Below are positions 21,721 through 30,559 of a stretch of DNA of 64,000 nt, in pieces. Each line of letters begins with the position of its first letter. The stretch's first letter is position 1. The stretch is from Sycon ciliatum (Eukaryota > Porifera > Calcarea > Leucosolenida > Sycettidae): positions 10,463,025-10,527,024 of the forward strand of contig NC_088649.1 of NCBI RefSeq assembly GCF_964019385.1. Reading direction: 5' to 3'. The translations under genes and the position numbers were made by a program. The notes beneath the pieces were generated by a model. The model saw only the letters and a list, made by a program, of their open reading frames with translations. It did not search any database and was not told the DNA's origin.

Positions 21721-22492
21721 TCAGTACAGTCTTTAGCGAGGTGGCCTGGCTTCCTGCAAGCAAAGCAGTGTCCCATTGCTCGCAGTTGGACACGCTCTTG
21801 GTCCGTCAGCTTGCGGAGGCCCTGACCACGGAAGCTGGGCACGGAACGCGACTCTCTACTGGCTGGTGGCCCCGACGCCGGTGGCCCTGGCGACTGCTCC
21901 ACAGTGTTTGCTGCCATGACAGCTTGCTCCAGGGTACGTGGATGCTCACGCATGACCTGTCGCTGGATGTGCGGCATAAGACCCCTGACGAACAGCAGCG
22001 CTCTGGTGTGGTGGTCGATTTCCGGCACTTGCAGGCTGAGGCGAGTGAAAGCAGCAATGTATGCGTCCAGCGACCCGCGCTGCGCTGCGGAAATTAGTCC
22101 CATACGCGATGTTTCCTCGTTGTGCCGTGGTCCGTACACATCGCCAAGTGCCGCTTTCAGAGCACTTGGTTAGCTTCCAATGCCGCTATCAACCAAAGAC
22201 GAGCGTTTCCAGTCAAAAATCCTGCCGCGTAGTCGACCCTCTGTGCCGCATTTGGGAGTGCCATGTCCATTGCAAACGTCCATTCTTTGAATGTAGCGGA
22301 ATCTCCTCCAAACACAGGCGGCTCTTTCATAAGGCGGGATGTTGGCTCCCACGGTTCCGAGTTCGGATGTATCGTTCGGTTTCCTTGGCTAACGCGCTGA
22401 GCGGCCTTGATATCGTTTATCAGCCGAACGACGAGTACGAGGAGCGTAAGCAGAGCGACCAGAACACCTGCCAAAAGCAGAGTAGTAACCAT
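21684..22492 (-). pseudogene. gag: Chromovirus Gag with hydrophobic N terminus and zinc knuckle
   Basis: Gag packages the element RNA. The frame starts at ATG 22492 within the primer site. Residues 4-23 are strongly hydrophobic (LLLAGVLVALLTLLVLVV), then a basic residue and a Gag-like body: KEPPVFGGDSATFKEW, AALEAN, a 1-bp frameshift near 22165, LKAALGDVYGPRHNEE, FTRLSLQVPEID and the CCHC knuckle CFACRKPGHLAKDC. It ends at TAA 21684-21686. Apart from the single frameshift the frame is well kept. The membrane-like N terminus is unusual for Ty3/gypsy Gag. The stop codon lies in a predicted stem that may drive frameshifting into pol. Confidence 0.8.
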
Positions 22493-22504
22493 CCTCTGCT
22501 ACCA
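22489..22504 (-). promoter_or_regulatory. Primer binding site for initiator methionine tRNA
   Basis: The minus strand reads TGGTAGCAGAGGATGG directly after the LTR. This is complementary to the 3' end of eukaryotic initiator tRNA-Met as I recall it (ending CCATCCTCTGCTACCA). The gag start codon (plus-strand CAT at 22490-22492) lies inside the site. Confidence 0.75.
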
Positions 22505-22505
22505 G

Positions 22506-22688
22506 TGTAACAGGTTTAATCAAACTTGAAAAGTAAGAGACCTGGTTGAGCGTGCCTCAACCAGTTATATGCAAAATGTGATAGTATACATGTGGCAATG
22601 GCGCCAATGAAGGTGCTAATAGACAGGCGTAAGACGCATGAGGTGCGAGGGAGTGTAAAGTTATAGAGAACAGGGGAAAACTGTTACA
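22506..22688 (-). repeat. Chromovirus 5' LTR (183 bp)
   Basis: Partner of 19524-19706; as the element is on the minus strand, this is the upstream LTR. One nucleotide separates it from the primer binding site. Confidence 0.9.
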
Positions 22689-22986
22689 TCTCTGCCACAA
22701 CCCTGCATCAAAGTTGGAATGGAGAGCAATCAGTGGAGAAGCGGTCGTGTCTTATAGTGCTAAGAAGTGGTGGAGCTCGTGAGAGATTAGGTGGCAACTT
22801 CAGATGCAGATCGACGATATGCATAATTTCCTGGAAGTGTGACAATGTGCAGACTTTCTTCCATTTTTGTCCCAAACCAAGAGCATTATATCCCTTGCTG
22901 AAGCATTATAATTGGCATTTTAAGGCAGTTTTTGGAGCTTTATGGTTAGCTTTATACGAACACGGAGCATTATCCGCTGGACCCTA

Positions 22987-23417
22987 TCACTGAGTGACAT
23001 GTCAGTTCGACCTGGTCTACAATTTTTTCACGTTATAGCTACCCAGCTTATGTTACTACTGTACTAGTCATTTATTTTTTGAGTATTGTGGACATCATCA
23101 TGAAAACTCTTGAAAAAAGGCATAAAATGGCGTCAAAAACAATAAAATTTCTGATGAAATGTTTTGAAACAAAACTCGGAGTAACAGCGGAATGAGACTT
23201 GTTTGATTCATTGCTGTGTAATATTTGTAAGACTCCCCGATGTATATTGACTATATATTCCCAACCGGGTCACAGGTGAGCCGGTGTTCTTTTTCCAAAC
23301 TGGTTCAAATATGCCCAAACCGGGTCGCTGACTCGGCTGACCCAGCTCTGGAGTAGACAAAGCTATCCAGTATCGCACCGAATGGTGGGCAAATATATCA
23401 ATTTTCATTTAACGCAG
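22987..23417. other. Unit remnant between hAT element and RT copy 3
   Basis: The right flank of the hAT element continues the unit at the point matching 4417. It runs to AATAAA near 23142, then skips the part matching about 4570-5640 (ankyrin exon lost) and resumes with the region holding a one-mismatch version of the 20-nt palindrome (23265-23284). No gene is seen. Confidence 0.6.
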
Positions 23418-24378
23418 GTGGTAGTTTCAGCCAATGAGCTGCGCAACCTGTACTGTATGCTTCCCGAAAAGTATCAGATCCTACTGCGCAAGAATATCAC
23501 CAAGAAATAACCGTTTTTTTTTCAGATGAGGCCTACAGCGACATCAATGCCAACGCTATGAAGACCGCTACGGAGCTTGGCTTAGATGATATGAGATTGG
23601 TTACTTGCTAAGACGCAGTGTTTTTTGTAACATGAAAAGACGACAAGACCGGGTTCACTGACTTCCTACCCTGCCAGCTAAAACCTCCCGCGACATGTAA
23701 AACAGGCATGGTCAGCCAGGCAGTTTTAGATGGGATCATTGGCATGGTACGCAGTACCGTGAGCCCCAACTTGTGGCACCACAGAAAGTCGGTCATAAAC
23801 TGGCTCCGCTACTTCAACGAGAAGCCAAAGAATTTCTGGTGTTCCCTTTAGCCAATTTTTATCCATCAATCACCAGAAAGCTCTTACTAGAGGCATTATC
23901 TTATGCCAGGTTGCATGTCAAAATTCCCCAGAGAGATGGTGACATAATGCTGCAGGCCAAGAATTCCTTGCATTTTTACTGCGGCGAAGGCTGGATGAAG
24001 AAAGAGAACAATAACGCTTTTGAAGTAAAGATGGGATCGTTTGATCTCGCTAAAGTGTGCGAGTTGGTGGGTGAATACACCCTAAGTAAACTGAGGCTTC
24101 GTCTTGAGGAAAAAAGCGTCGGATTATGCAGCAATGATGGTTTCGCCATCCTGAGACACGCCTCCGGGCATGATGCGGAACTCACCCGGGTACCTACCAA
24201 TCTTATCACAAACCGAATAGCACCCCATAATAATAATAATAATATAAAGGACTTGCAGTCAAACCACCCACCAAAAATCCTGAAGATTATCCCTACTGGC
24301 GTAATGAAGCGGATAAGCAGCATTCCGTGTAACGACAAGGTTTTCGAAGATACCAAACTGCCATACCAGTATGACTTT
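23418..24378 (+). pseudogene. Decayed reverse transcriptase gene, copy 3 (best preserved)
   Basis: The most readable of the RT copies. Fragments in order: VSANELRNLYCMLPEKYQIL, EAYSDINANAMKTATELGLD, a KDDKTGFTDF piece, then a 150-residue open frame with LANFYPSITRKLLLEALSYA, KNSLHFYCGEGWMKK, FEVKMGSFDLAKVCELVGEY, GLCSNDGFAILRHASGHDAE and SNHPPKILKIIPTGVMKRIS. FYPSI matches the first catalytic block with its aspartate position replaced (LANFYPSI, where FDI or similar is usual), and the YRDD box is CSND. Both losses mean it is inactive. The C terminus (after YQYDF) is deleted and joined directly to the antisense LINE copy d. Confidence 0.7.
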
Positions 24379-26760
24379 GAGAGGGGGGAGAGATTGAGAA
24401 AGAGAGTACATGGGAGCGTGTAGTTAAGCAAGTTCATGCAGCAGGCTTACAAGACTTGCTTGCATCCAGTTGCTGGTCACCAGGTGAAGGTGGACCATCT
24501 TCTTGAACTGCAGCATCCCGTTCTTGTATGGCTGCTGTGTGAGGATTCTCCGAGGTAGGGAGTTTCATGCGCTCAGCCCGCAAGCATGGAGAGCATTGGC
24601 CATGGTTGAGCGGGAACGGCAAGGTAGGCACACGGGAAAGTAATGTTACTGGCGTCCCTGGGCGATGAGTCGGGTGTTGGGGGTTTCATCTGCCAGCTGG
24701 AGAAGTTTGGGCATAATTGCTGTCAAGTGGCTCGTCGGTGGGAGGAAGCAGAGCTTATACAGGAAGATCAGGGCCGCCGCCCTGCGCCTATGCTCCAGGC
24801 TTGGTACGGAGACTCGAGGGCCTATCAGCTTTAGTGCCTGTGTTGTACAGCGTCCAGGTGGGCCAGTGGAGCCCCCATCCAGACTAGACAGCAGTACTCC
24901 ATGGTTGGTTGTATGAAGCCGTTGTACACAGCAATACGGCCAGGTGCTGTCAGAAGTGGTGCCATCTTCCGGAGAAAGTGGAAGCGTTGGTGGGCCCTGG
25001 TGGCAACCTGGCGTATGTGGGCCAAGAATCGCAGTGTTGTGTCGAACAAAACCCCGTGGAGCTTTGTCTCGCCCACTTCAGACACCCTGGTACCGTTGAA
25101 CAGTATGTGAGGAAGAGGTGTTGCCGGATGGTGAAAGTCAATCGTGAGTGCCTGGGACTTGGTCGGTTCGAAAGCCATTTTCCACTCAGCACCCCATCGA
25201 GCGATGGAGTCCACGGCAAGCTGAAGCTGGATCGCACTCTCCGGGATGTCAAACGTGGCCGCAATACATTGGTAGACGGTGGTATCATCTGCGTATACAC
25301 CCAGAGAGGTGCTATCCGGTATTACTTCCTCACAGTCGTTTATGTAAACCAGAAACAGGGTTGGACCCAGGATGCTGCCCTGGGGACCCCAGAAAGCACA
25401 GGGTATTCCAATGACTGTTGTACTCCGACTACAGCACGTAGTTGCCGGCAGCAGAGGTAGTTTGAGAGCCAGCCAAGGATCACTGATGCCGCATGCCTCT
25501 GCTTTATGGAGGACACCTCGATGTGAAACCTTGTCGAACTTCTCGGCGATGTTGATGGCCAGTGCATGTACCATGCCGCCGCTCGCCGCAGTGGATGACC
25601 AGTCGTTGTGCAGCTTCAATAACAGATCTGATGTACCCAGTCCCTTCCGGAAGCCATATTGCCGAGAGGAGAATACACCGTGCTTAGAGAAAACAGTGGT
25701 TGCCAATTGTTTCCACTGTCTTGGAGAGAATGCAGAGAAGAGACACCGGGCGCCAGTTGCTCAGGTCTGATCTAGCTTTCTTCTTGTGAATCGCAAGAAC
25801 CCGGGCAATCTTCCACAGCCTCGGTTGCACTTGCTGCCGAAAGCACAAGGAGAACAGCCGGGCGGCATGCAAGCAGAGCTCGTTGGCATAATTCTTCAGC
25901 ACCCTGTGGCTTTCATGGGATTCAGTCTTCTGAGCTCTCTTCTGACAGTATCCGTTCAAAAGTGGACTGTAGTAAGTCGAGATGCGGTGCGTGGTGTTAC
26001 AGGTGGCAGATCGTCTGATAGCAGATCGTTTGGAAAGTCATCTGCTCCGAGGCTGCACTTTGACGAAAAGAACGTGCCAAAGCGCTCTGCTTTCTTGGAG
26101 TTGGCCGTGACCCGGACGCCGTTAGTGTCAACAAGTGTTTGTATGGGTGTGCCGCGCCCACTACCACCTGCTTGCTTCAGCGTGGCTCACCAATCAGACA
26201 TGCTCCCACGTGAAAGTTTGTCCCTCGGCGTGGCAAGGCGTATTGCCTGCGCCTGGCGCAGATAGTGAGTGCAACACCTGGTCGCCTCAAGGGCCCCCAG
26301 TCGTAGCTGTGGACGAGGACTCGCGCAGGAGTTGTCCCAAGCTTCCTGTGTTGCCTTCGCCTGTGCTGAACAGTCAGGAGTCCACCAAGGAGGGTCAGAC
26401 GGGCGGGTTACAAGGTCACGAGATGGTATGAATTGCTTCATGCCTTGTGAAATGATGTCGAAGACATTATGACATGATTTGTTGGGACATTGACTGATGG
26501 CTGCGGTCTAGTCAGATTGACGATAAAACGAGAAAGTCGAGGCCGGTCCGCTAGGTTGTAGGGTCAGAATACTCGTTTCGTGGGACATTCCTCCGACACT
26601 TGTGTGGGAAATTCAGCCATCAGAGTTACATCCGAGGCGCCAAGGGGAGGTTTGCAACGGACTTTTACATCAGAAAGATAGTCAGACATAATCAGATCCA
26701 GTATATTGTCCCCTCGGGTCTTCATCTTAACATGTTGTTCCCGGCCGTGGCTAATGCACC
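24379..26760 (-). mobile_element. CR1/Jockey-type LINE, antisense copy d
   Basis: Counterpart of copy a. The RT core is open for 291 codons (25706 to 24831): YGFRKGLGTSDLLLKLHNDW, FDKVSHRGVLHKAEACGI, GSILGPTLFLVYINDC, GVYADDTTVYQC, FEPTKSQALTIDFHHP, GVLFDTTLRF and MEYCCLVWMGAP. The N-terminal side (26441-26187, WWTPDCSAQA) and the endonuclease end lie in other frames. The PDG motif is missing as in the sister copies. The 5' end is at about 26760, so ORF1 and most of the endonuclease are absent. Confidence 0.8.
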
Positions 26761-27193
26761 TATCCTCAGGGAAAAATCCTTTTTTGCGTGCCTTTGGAGC
26801 GAGTGAGAAAAGGCACAGTAACGTAAAGGCTTGATGTTCATTGTGTCAAAAATAATTTGGAGCATCAGCAAATTGAATTTTCGAGTGAAATTCAAGAATC
26901 GTCACTACAGGAACTCAAAGAGTCGAAACTAGGGCTTCTTTCGACTGAAAAAGGCCTGTGAACAGAGAAGTAGTTTTAAATGTAGCTCGCGCACTCCATG
27001 CCCTAGTACAAGGAGCAGTGGTCTTGCACGGAGCTACAGTAACGTTACTAGTACATAATGGAGCGGTACTCGTATCTGCGTACATGTACCTGCACAGCGC
27101 TCCAGTGCAGTCCAGTACATGGAGCAGCTGTTGTAACACTTGGCGCAGTAGTGACCTAGCCCAAGTAACCACCAACTAATGTTCCTTTTTTAG
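26761..27193. other. Linker, counterpart of 3241-3657
   Basis: Non-coding unit sequence with CGTTACTAGTACAT-type repeats, ending in a T-run and AG at 27192-27193. Confidence 0.4.
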
Positions 27194-27658
27194 CAGAGCC
27201 TCGACAGAGCAAAAACGGCTGATGGCAGTCTCTTCATCAAGATCAGCCAAAGAGATCTGATCGCCAATGGCCTCAACCAGATGAAGCATCCGTCGCTTCG
27301 CTTTGTCCTCAACGACCACGAGAAACACCAGCAACTCTGTTCTATCCAGGTGATCTCCACCCAGGAGGAGAAGCGAGTCCAGCAATCGACTTGCTATCCT
27401 GCCATTCAAAGCTTACGTACTCTTGTTATAATGCAACAACCACAGCACATCTCAAAAGGTTTACTTCTCAAGGTCGAAAAGAACTACAGACTGCAGTACT
27501 TACTCGAGTGGCGGAGTCAAAAATTGCTGCTACATGCTGAACCGTTTTTTCATTCGAATTTTCGCATAGTTTTTCATTTTGACCCGTCTGTAATGGAACC
27601 GAAATTTGATTTGCTGATGCTCCGTAATGTGTGTGCATTCTGCAATGGAGGAGAGTGA
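27194..27658 (+). CDS. Exon-like ORF of unknown function, unit copy A2
   Basis: Same start as the ORF at 3658 (QSLDRAKTADGSLFIKISQR), but open for about 155 codons to TGA near 27656. It continues through LLLKVEKNYRLQYLLEW, LLLHAEPFFHSNFRIVFHFD and FDLLMLRNVCAFCNGGE. The same downstream frame is also open in the third copy (42403-42669). No domain was recognised. The preserved frame in two of three copies may be chance, or show that this is the coding frame. Confidence 0.3.
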   Translation, partial: QSLDRAKTADGSLFIKISQRDLIANGLNQMKHPSLRFVLNDHEKHQQLCSIQVISTQEEKRVQQSTCYPAIQSLRTLVIMQQPQHISKGLLLKVEKNYRLQYLLEWRSQKLLLHAEPFFHSNFRIVFHFDPSVMEPKFDLLMLRNVCAFCNGGE

Positions 27659-27848
27659 AATGGCGTCGATGGGACCAATTTACTTGCATACCAGGCTTGG
27701 GGACGACTTTGCTGTGTTCCTACGCCTGGTATGTGGAGGTTGGTCCGTGGAACCTGGTATCATTGCATTGTTCTCATCAGGAGCTTTCCAAAGAGCACAA
27801 AATTGGGAAAATCAAGTGAAGGATGCTAAAGTTATGACCTCAGTTTGA
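27627..27848 (+). CDS. Hypothetical 73-residue ORF, unit copy A2
   Basis: Counterpart of 4091-4312 (YLHTRLGDDFAVFLRL, VEPGIIALFSSGAFQRAQ) with a few replacements. It overlaps the end of the previous ORF in another frame. AATAAA follows at 28096-28101. Confidence 0.25.
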   Translation: MCVHSAMEESEMASMGPIYLHTRLGDDFAVFLRLVCGGWSVEPGIIALFSSGAFQRAQNWENQVKDAKVMTSV

Positions 27849-28887
27849 AGGTGAAAATTGTGCTGAAATTTCTAATTGTGCTTCAGGCTGTGCTGGTAAT
27901 CAATGTGCAAAGGTTTAAAATTCCTTTTTAGTCACTTTCAGATAACTGAGTGACATGTCAGTTCGACCTGTTCTACAATATATCCACTTTATAGGTACCC
28001 AGTTTATGTTACTACTGTACTAGTCATTAATTTTTTGAGTTTTTTGGCCGTCATCATGAACATTCTTGAAAAACGGCATAAATGGCATCAAAAACAATAA
28101 AGTTTCTTTGTCTCAGTCTTACAGGTTATAACTGTTAACCGACCGTTAGGCTAACAGTTAACCGTTAGGCACAGATGTGTCATCGTTTCAGCCCCACTTA
28201 TCATCTTGTTACAGTCGTGGACCCCATCGCTGCATCTGCTTCATCGCTGCATCGCTGCATCTGCCGCTAGGGTTTACCGGGTGTTAGCGGCCGTCGTGAG
28301 TTCCCTTCGGGAATGGACACGATAATTAACTTTTTTTTACAGTCGTGGATAGTTGCTTCATAACTCGTTCCCATGTGTTTTCTTCTTTTACTTCACAAAG
28401 AGAGAATGCAAATACTTTAACAGCATTTTTCAGGGCTGGGAGTGAGTGTCATGAAAGTTAATTCGAATGTTACACTCTTTTTGCTAAGGATCTCTAGAAG
28501 TCCTTTTTCCCCTTTTCAACTCACTCAACCAATGTGCAACTGATACATTCGGTTTGTCAAGTACTAGCAGTAGTTTGGGATTGAGCTAATCGAAGAGTGT
28601 GCGTATAGTGGGAGCTGAAACCCCTCCCGTCCTCCACCCTCCCCTCCTCCCTCCCCTCCCCCCAGCCTGGTTAGTGTAAGAGGAAGTGTGAGTTTTTTTA
28701 GGCTGAATACATTATTAACCGTCTTTGCTGAGATGACAGCTATACCATAGCTCCGTGGTTTGAACATCACTGGTCTAAATTTTTGTAATCCTGGTAGTGG
28801 CAGTCAATTTTTTCTTTAAACTTTGGGTCCCTTTTCAGCACCTTAAACTAATGAATAGTCCTGTTGTTGACTGTTTGTGTGCCTTAG
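27849..28887. other. Non-coding part of unit copy A2
   Basis: Counterpart of 4313-5361, with AATAAA at 28096, GTTAACCG motifs near 28133-28165 and a C/T-rich tract near 28625-28665. It ends in the acceptor CCTTAG (28882-28887). No gene is seen. Confidence 0.5.
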
Positions 28888-28986
28888 CGGCGCCGTACAC
28901 CTCTCCACCTAGCCTGCGAGAAAGGCTTTTCTGAGTGTGCTGAGATATTGTGCAATGCTAAAGCGCAGGTTAATTTGACAGACTGG
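28888..28986 (+). CDS. Ankyrin-repeat exon, 99 nt, unit copy A2
   Basis: One 33-residue ankyrin repeat (RRTPLHLACEKGF, ECAEILCNAKAQVNL) between TTAG and GTAAGT. Nearly identical to 5362-5460. Confidence 0.65.
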
Positions 28987-29371
28987 GTAAGTATGCATAT
29001 GTCGTTGGCAAGAACTGCGGGACATTTGAGAGCTGTGAGTGCACCTATGCAGTGTCTGCACTAGGATTTCAAGCCAATCAGGCTCACTTTTACCTGGCAC
29101 AACCCATGAAACCGGGCCAGCGCCACGTCCGTCCAAGTGTTGCTACTGCATTACGGAGTTGTAACTATTTAGGACTCCCCGATGTATAATGACTAAATAT
29201 TCCCAGCCGGGTCACAGGTGACCCGGTGTTCTTTTTCCAAACGGGTTCAAGTATGCCCAAACCGGTACACCGACTCGGCTGACCCAGCTCTAGAGCAGAC
29301 AAAGCTATCCAGTACCGCACCGAATGGGGGGGGGGGGGGGGGGCGAATATATCAATTTTCATTAAACGCAG

Positions 29372-30366
29372 GTGGCAGTTTCAGCCAACGAGTTGCGCAA
29401 CCTGTACTGTAGTCTTACCGAAAAGTATCAGATCCTACTCCACAAGAATATCACCAAGAAATACCCTTTTTTAAGATGCGGCCTACAGCGACATCAATGC
29501 CAAAGCCATGAAAACAAAGTGTTTTTTTTTGTGACATGGAAAGACGACAAGATCGGGTTCACTGACTTCCTCCACTGCCAGCTAAAACCTCCCGCGACAT
29601 GTAAAATAGGCATGGTCAGCCAGGCAGTTTAACATGGGATAATTGGCATGCCCCGCAGTACCGTCAGCCACACTTTATGGCACAACAGATAGTCGGTCAT
29701 TAACTGGCTCCGCTACTTCAACGAGAAGCCAAGGAATTTCTCGTGTTCACTTAAGCGAATTTTTATCCATCAATCACCAGATAGCTCATACTACAGGCAT
29801 TATCTTCTGCCAGGTTGTATGTCAAAATTCCCCAGATAGATAATGACATAATGCTGCAGGGCAACAATTCCTTGCATTTTGACTGCGGGCGAAGCCTGGA
29901 TGAAGAAAGAGAACAATAACGTTTTTGAAGTAAATATGGGATCGTTTGATGTCGCCAAAGTGTGCGAGTTGGTGAGTGAATACATCCTAAGTAAACTGAG
30001 GCTTCTTCTTCAGGAAAGAAGCCTCGAATTATGCAGCTATGATAGTTTCGCAATCCTGAGACACACCTCCGGGCATGATGCGGAACTCACCCGAGTACCT
30101 ACCAATCTTATCGCAAACCGAATAGCACCCCATCATATATTATGGACTTGCAGTCAACCCCCCCCCCCCCACCAAAAATCCTGAAGATTATCCCTACTGG
30201 CGTAATGAAGCGGATAAGCAGCATTCCGTGTAACGACAAGGTTTTCGAAGATACCAAACTGCCATACCAGTATGACTTTGTCGCCAGCGGTCGTCCACAG
30301 TTAATGCAGTTTGTTGATAATGCAGCTGGTACAAAGAAGGTGACCCAGAGGGAGGAAGAACACTGA
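29372..30366 (+). pseudogene. Decayed reverse transcriptase gene, copy 4
   Basis: Counterpart of copy 2 (5839-6832). An open piece VAVSANELRNLYCSLTEKYQ continues to LLHKNITKKYPFLRCG and CQLKPPATCKIGMVSQAV. Later pieces are MKKENNNVFEVNMGSFDV, KVCELVSEYILSKLRLL, the lost active site LCSYDSFAIL, and KVTQREEEH ending at TGA 30364-30366. Stops and frame changes are shared with copy 2, showing descent by segmental duplication. Confidence 0.65.
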
Positions 30367-30559
30367 GTCCTTTTATATTTTTACTGAAAGCCATGTGGTG
30401 CACGCAATGGGAACATGCAGCAACCATCGTGGTGGAGGCCAGGCGCTCCGTCGACCAACTTGTCTAGACATCGTCATGCTCTGGAGGCACCAGATAAATG
30501 GAAGTTTGAGGGAAAGAGAAAGAACAGGGGAAGCGGGAGGGGAAGGGGTGGGGGGGGGG

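Larger units (their letters stand above)
19524..22688 (-). mobile_element. Ty3/gypsy chromovirus-type element, internally deleted
   Basis: The element is on the minus strand with two 183-bp LTRs (22506-22688 upstream, 19524-19706 downstream) that differ at three positions by eye. In order: primer binding site, gag, protease, first RT residues, then a deletion to the integrase catalytic-core end, the integrase C terminus and a chromodomain. Most of RT, all of RNase H and the first two integrase aspartates are missing, so it cannot move by itself. A polypurine tract (AGGAGGGGGATGA on the minus strand, 19707-19720) abuts the downstream LTR. It lies within the hAT-like element; a clean 5-bp target duplication is not evident. 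Confidence 0.85.
18287..22986. mobile_element. hAT-like DNA transposon with nested Ty3/gypsy element
   Basis: The ends form a terminal inverted repeat TAGRGTCCAGCGGATAATGC (18287-18306 against 22967-22986, one mismatch). The flanks carry a probable 8-bp target duplication, TAACTGAG at 18279-18286 and TCACTGAG at 22987-22994 (one mismatch). TAG ends and an 8-bp duplication are hAT hallmarks. Next to both ends the motif GCATTAT or AGCATTAT recurs (at least six at 18305-18385, three at 22880-22972), like the subterminal transposase sites of hAT elements. Without the 3,165-bp nested element it is about 1.5 kb. No hAT transposase was recognised, so it is probably non-autonomous. The uninterrupted target sequence exists at 4411-4425 and 27944-27958. 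Confidence 0.7.
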
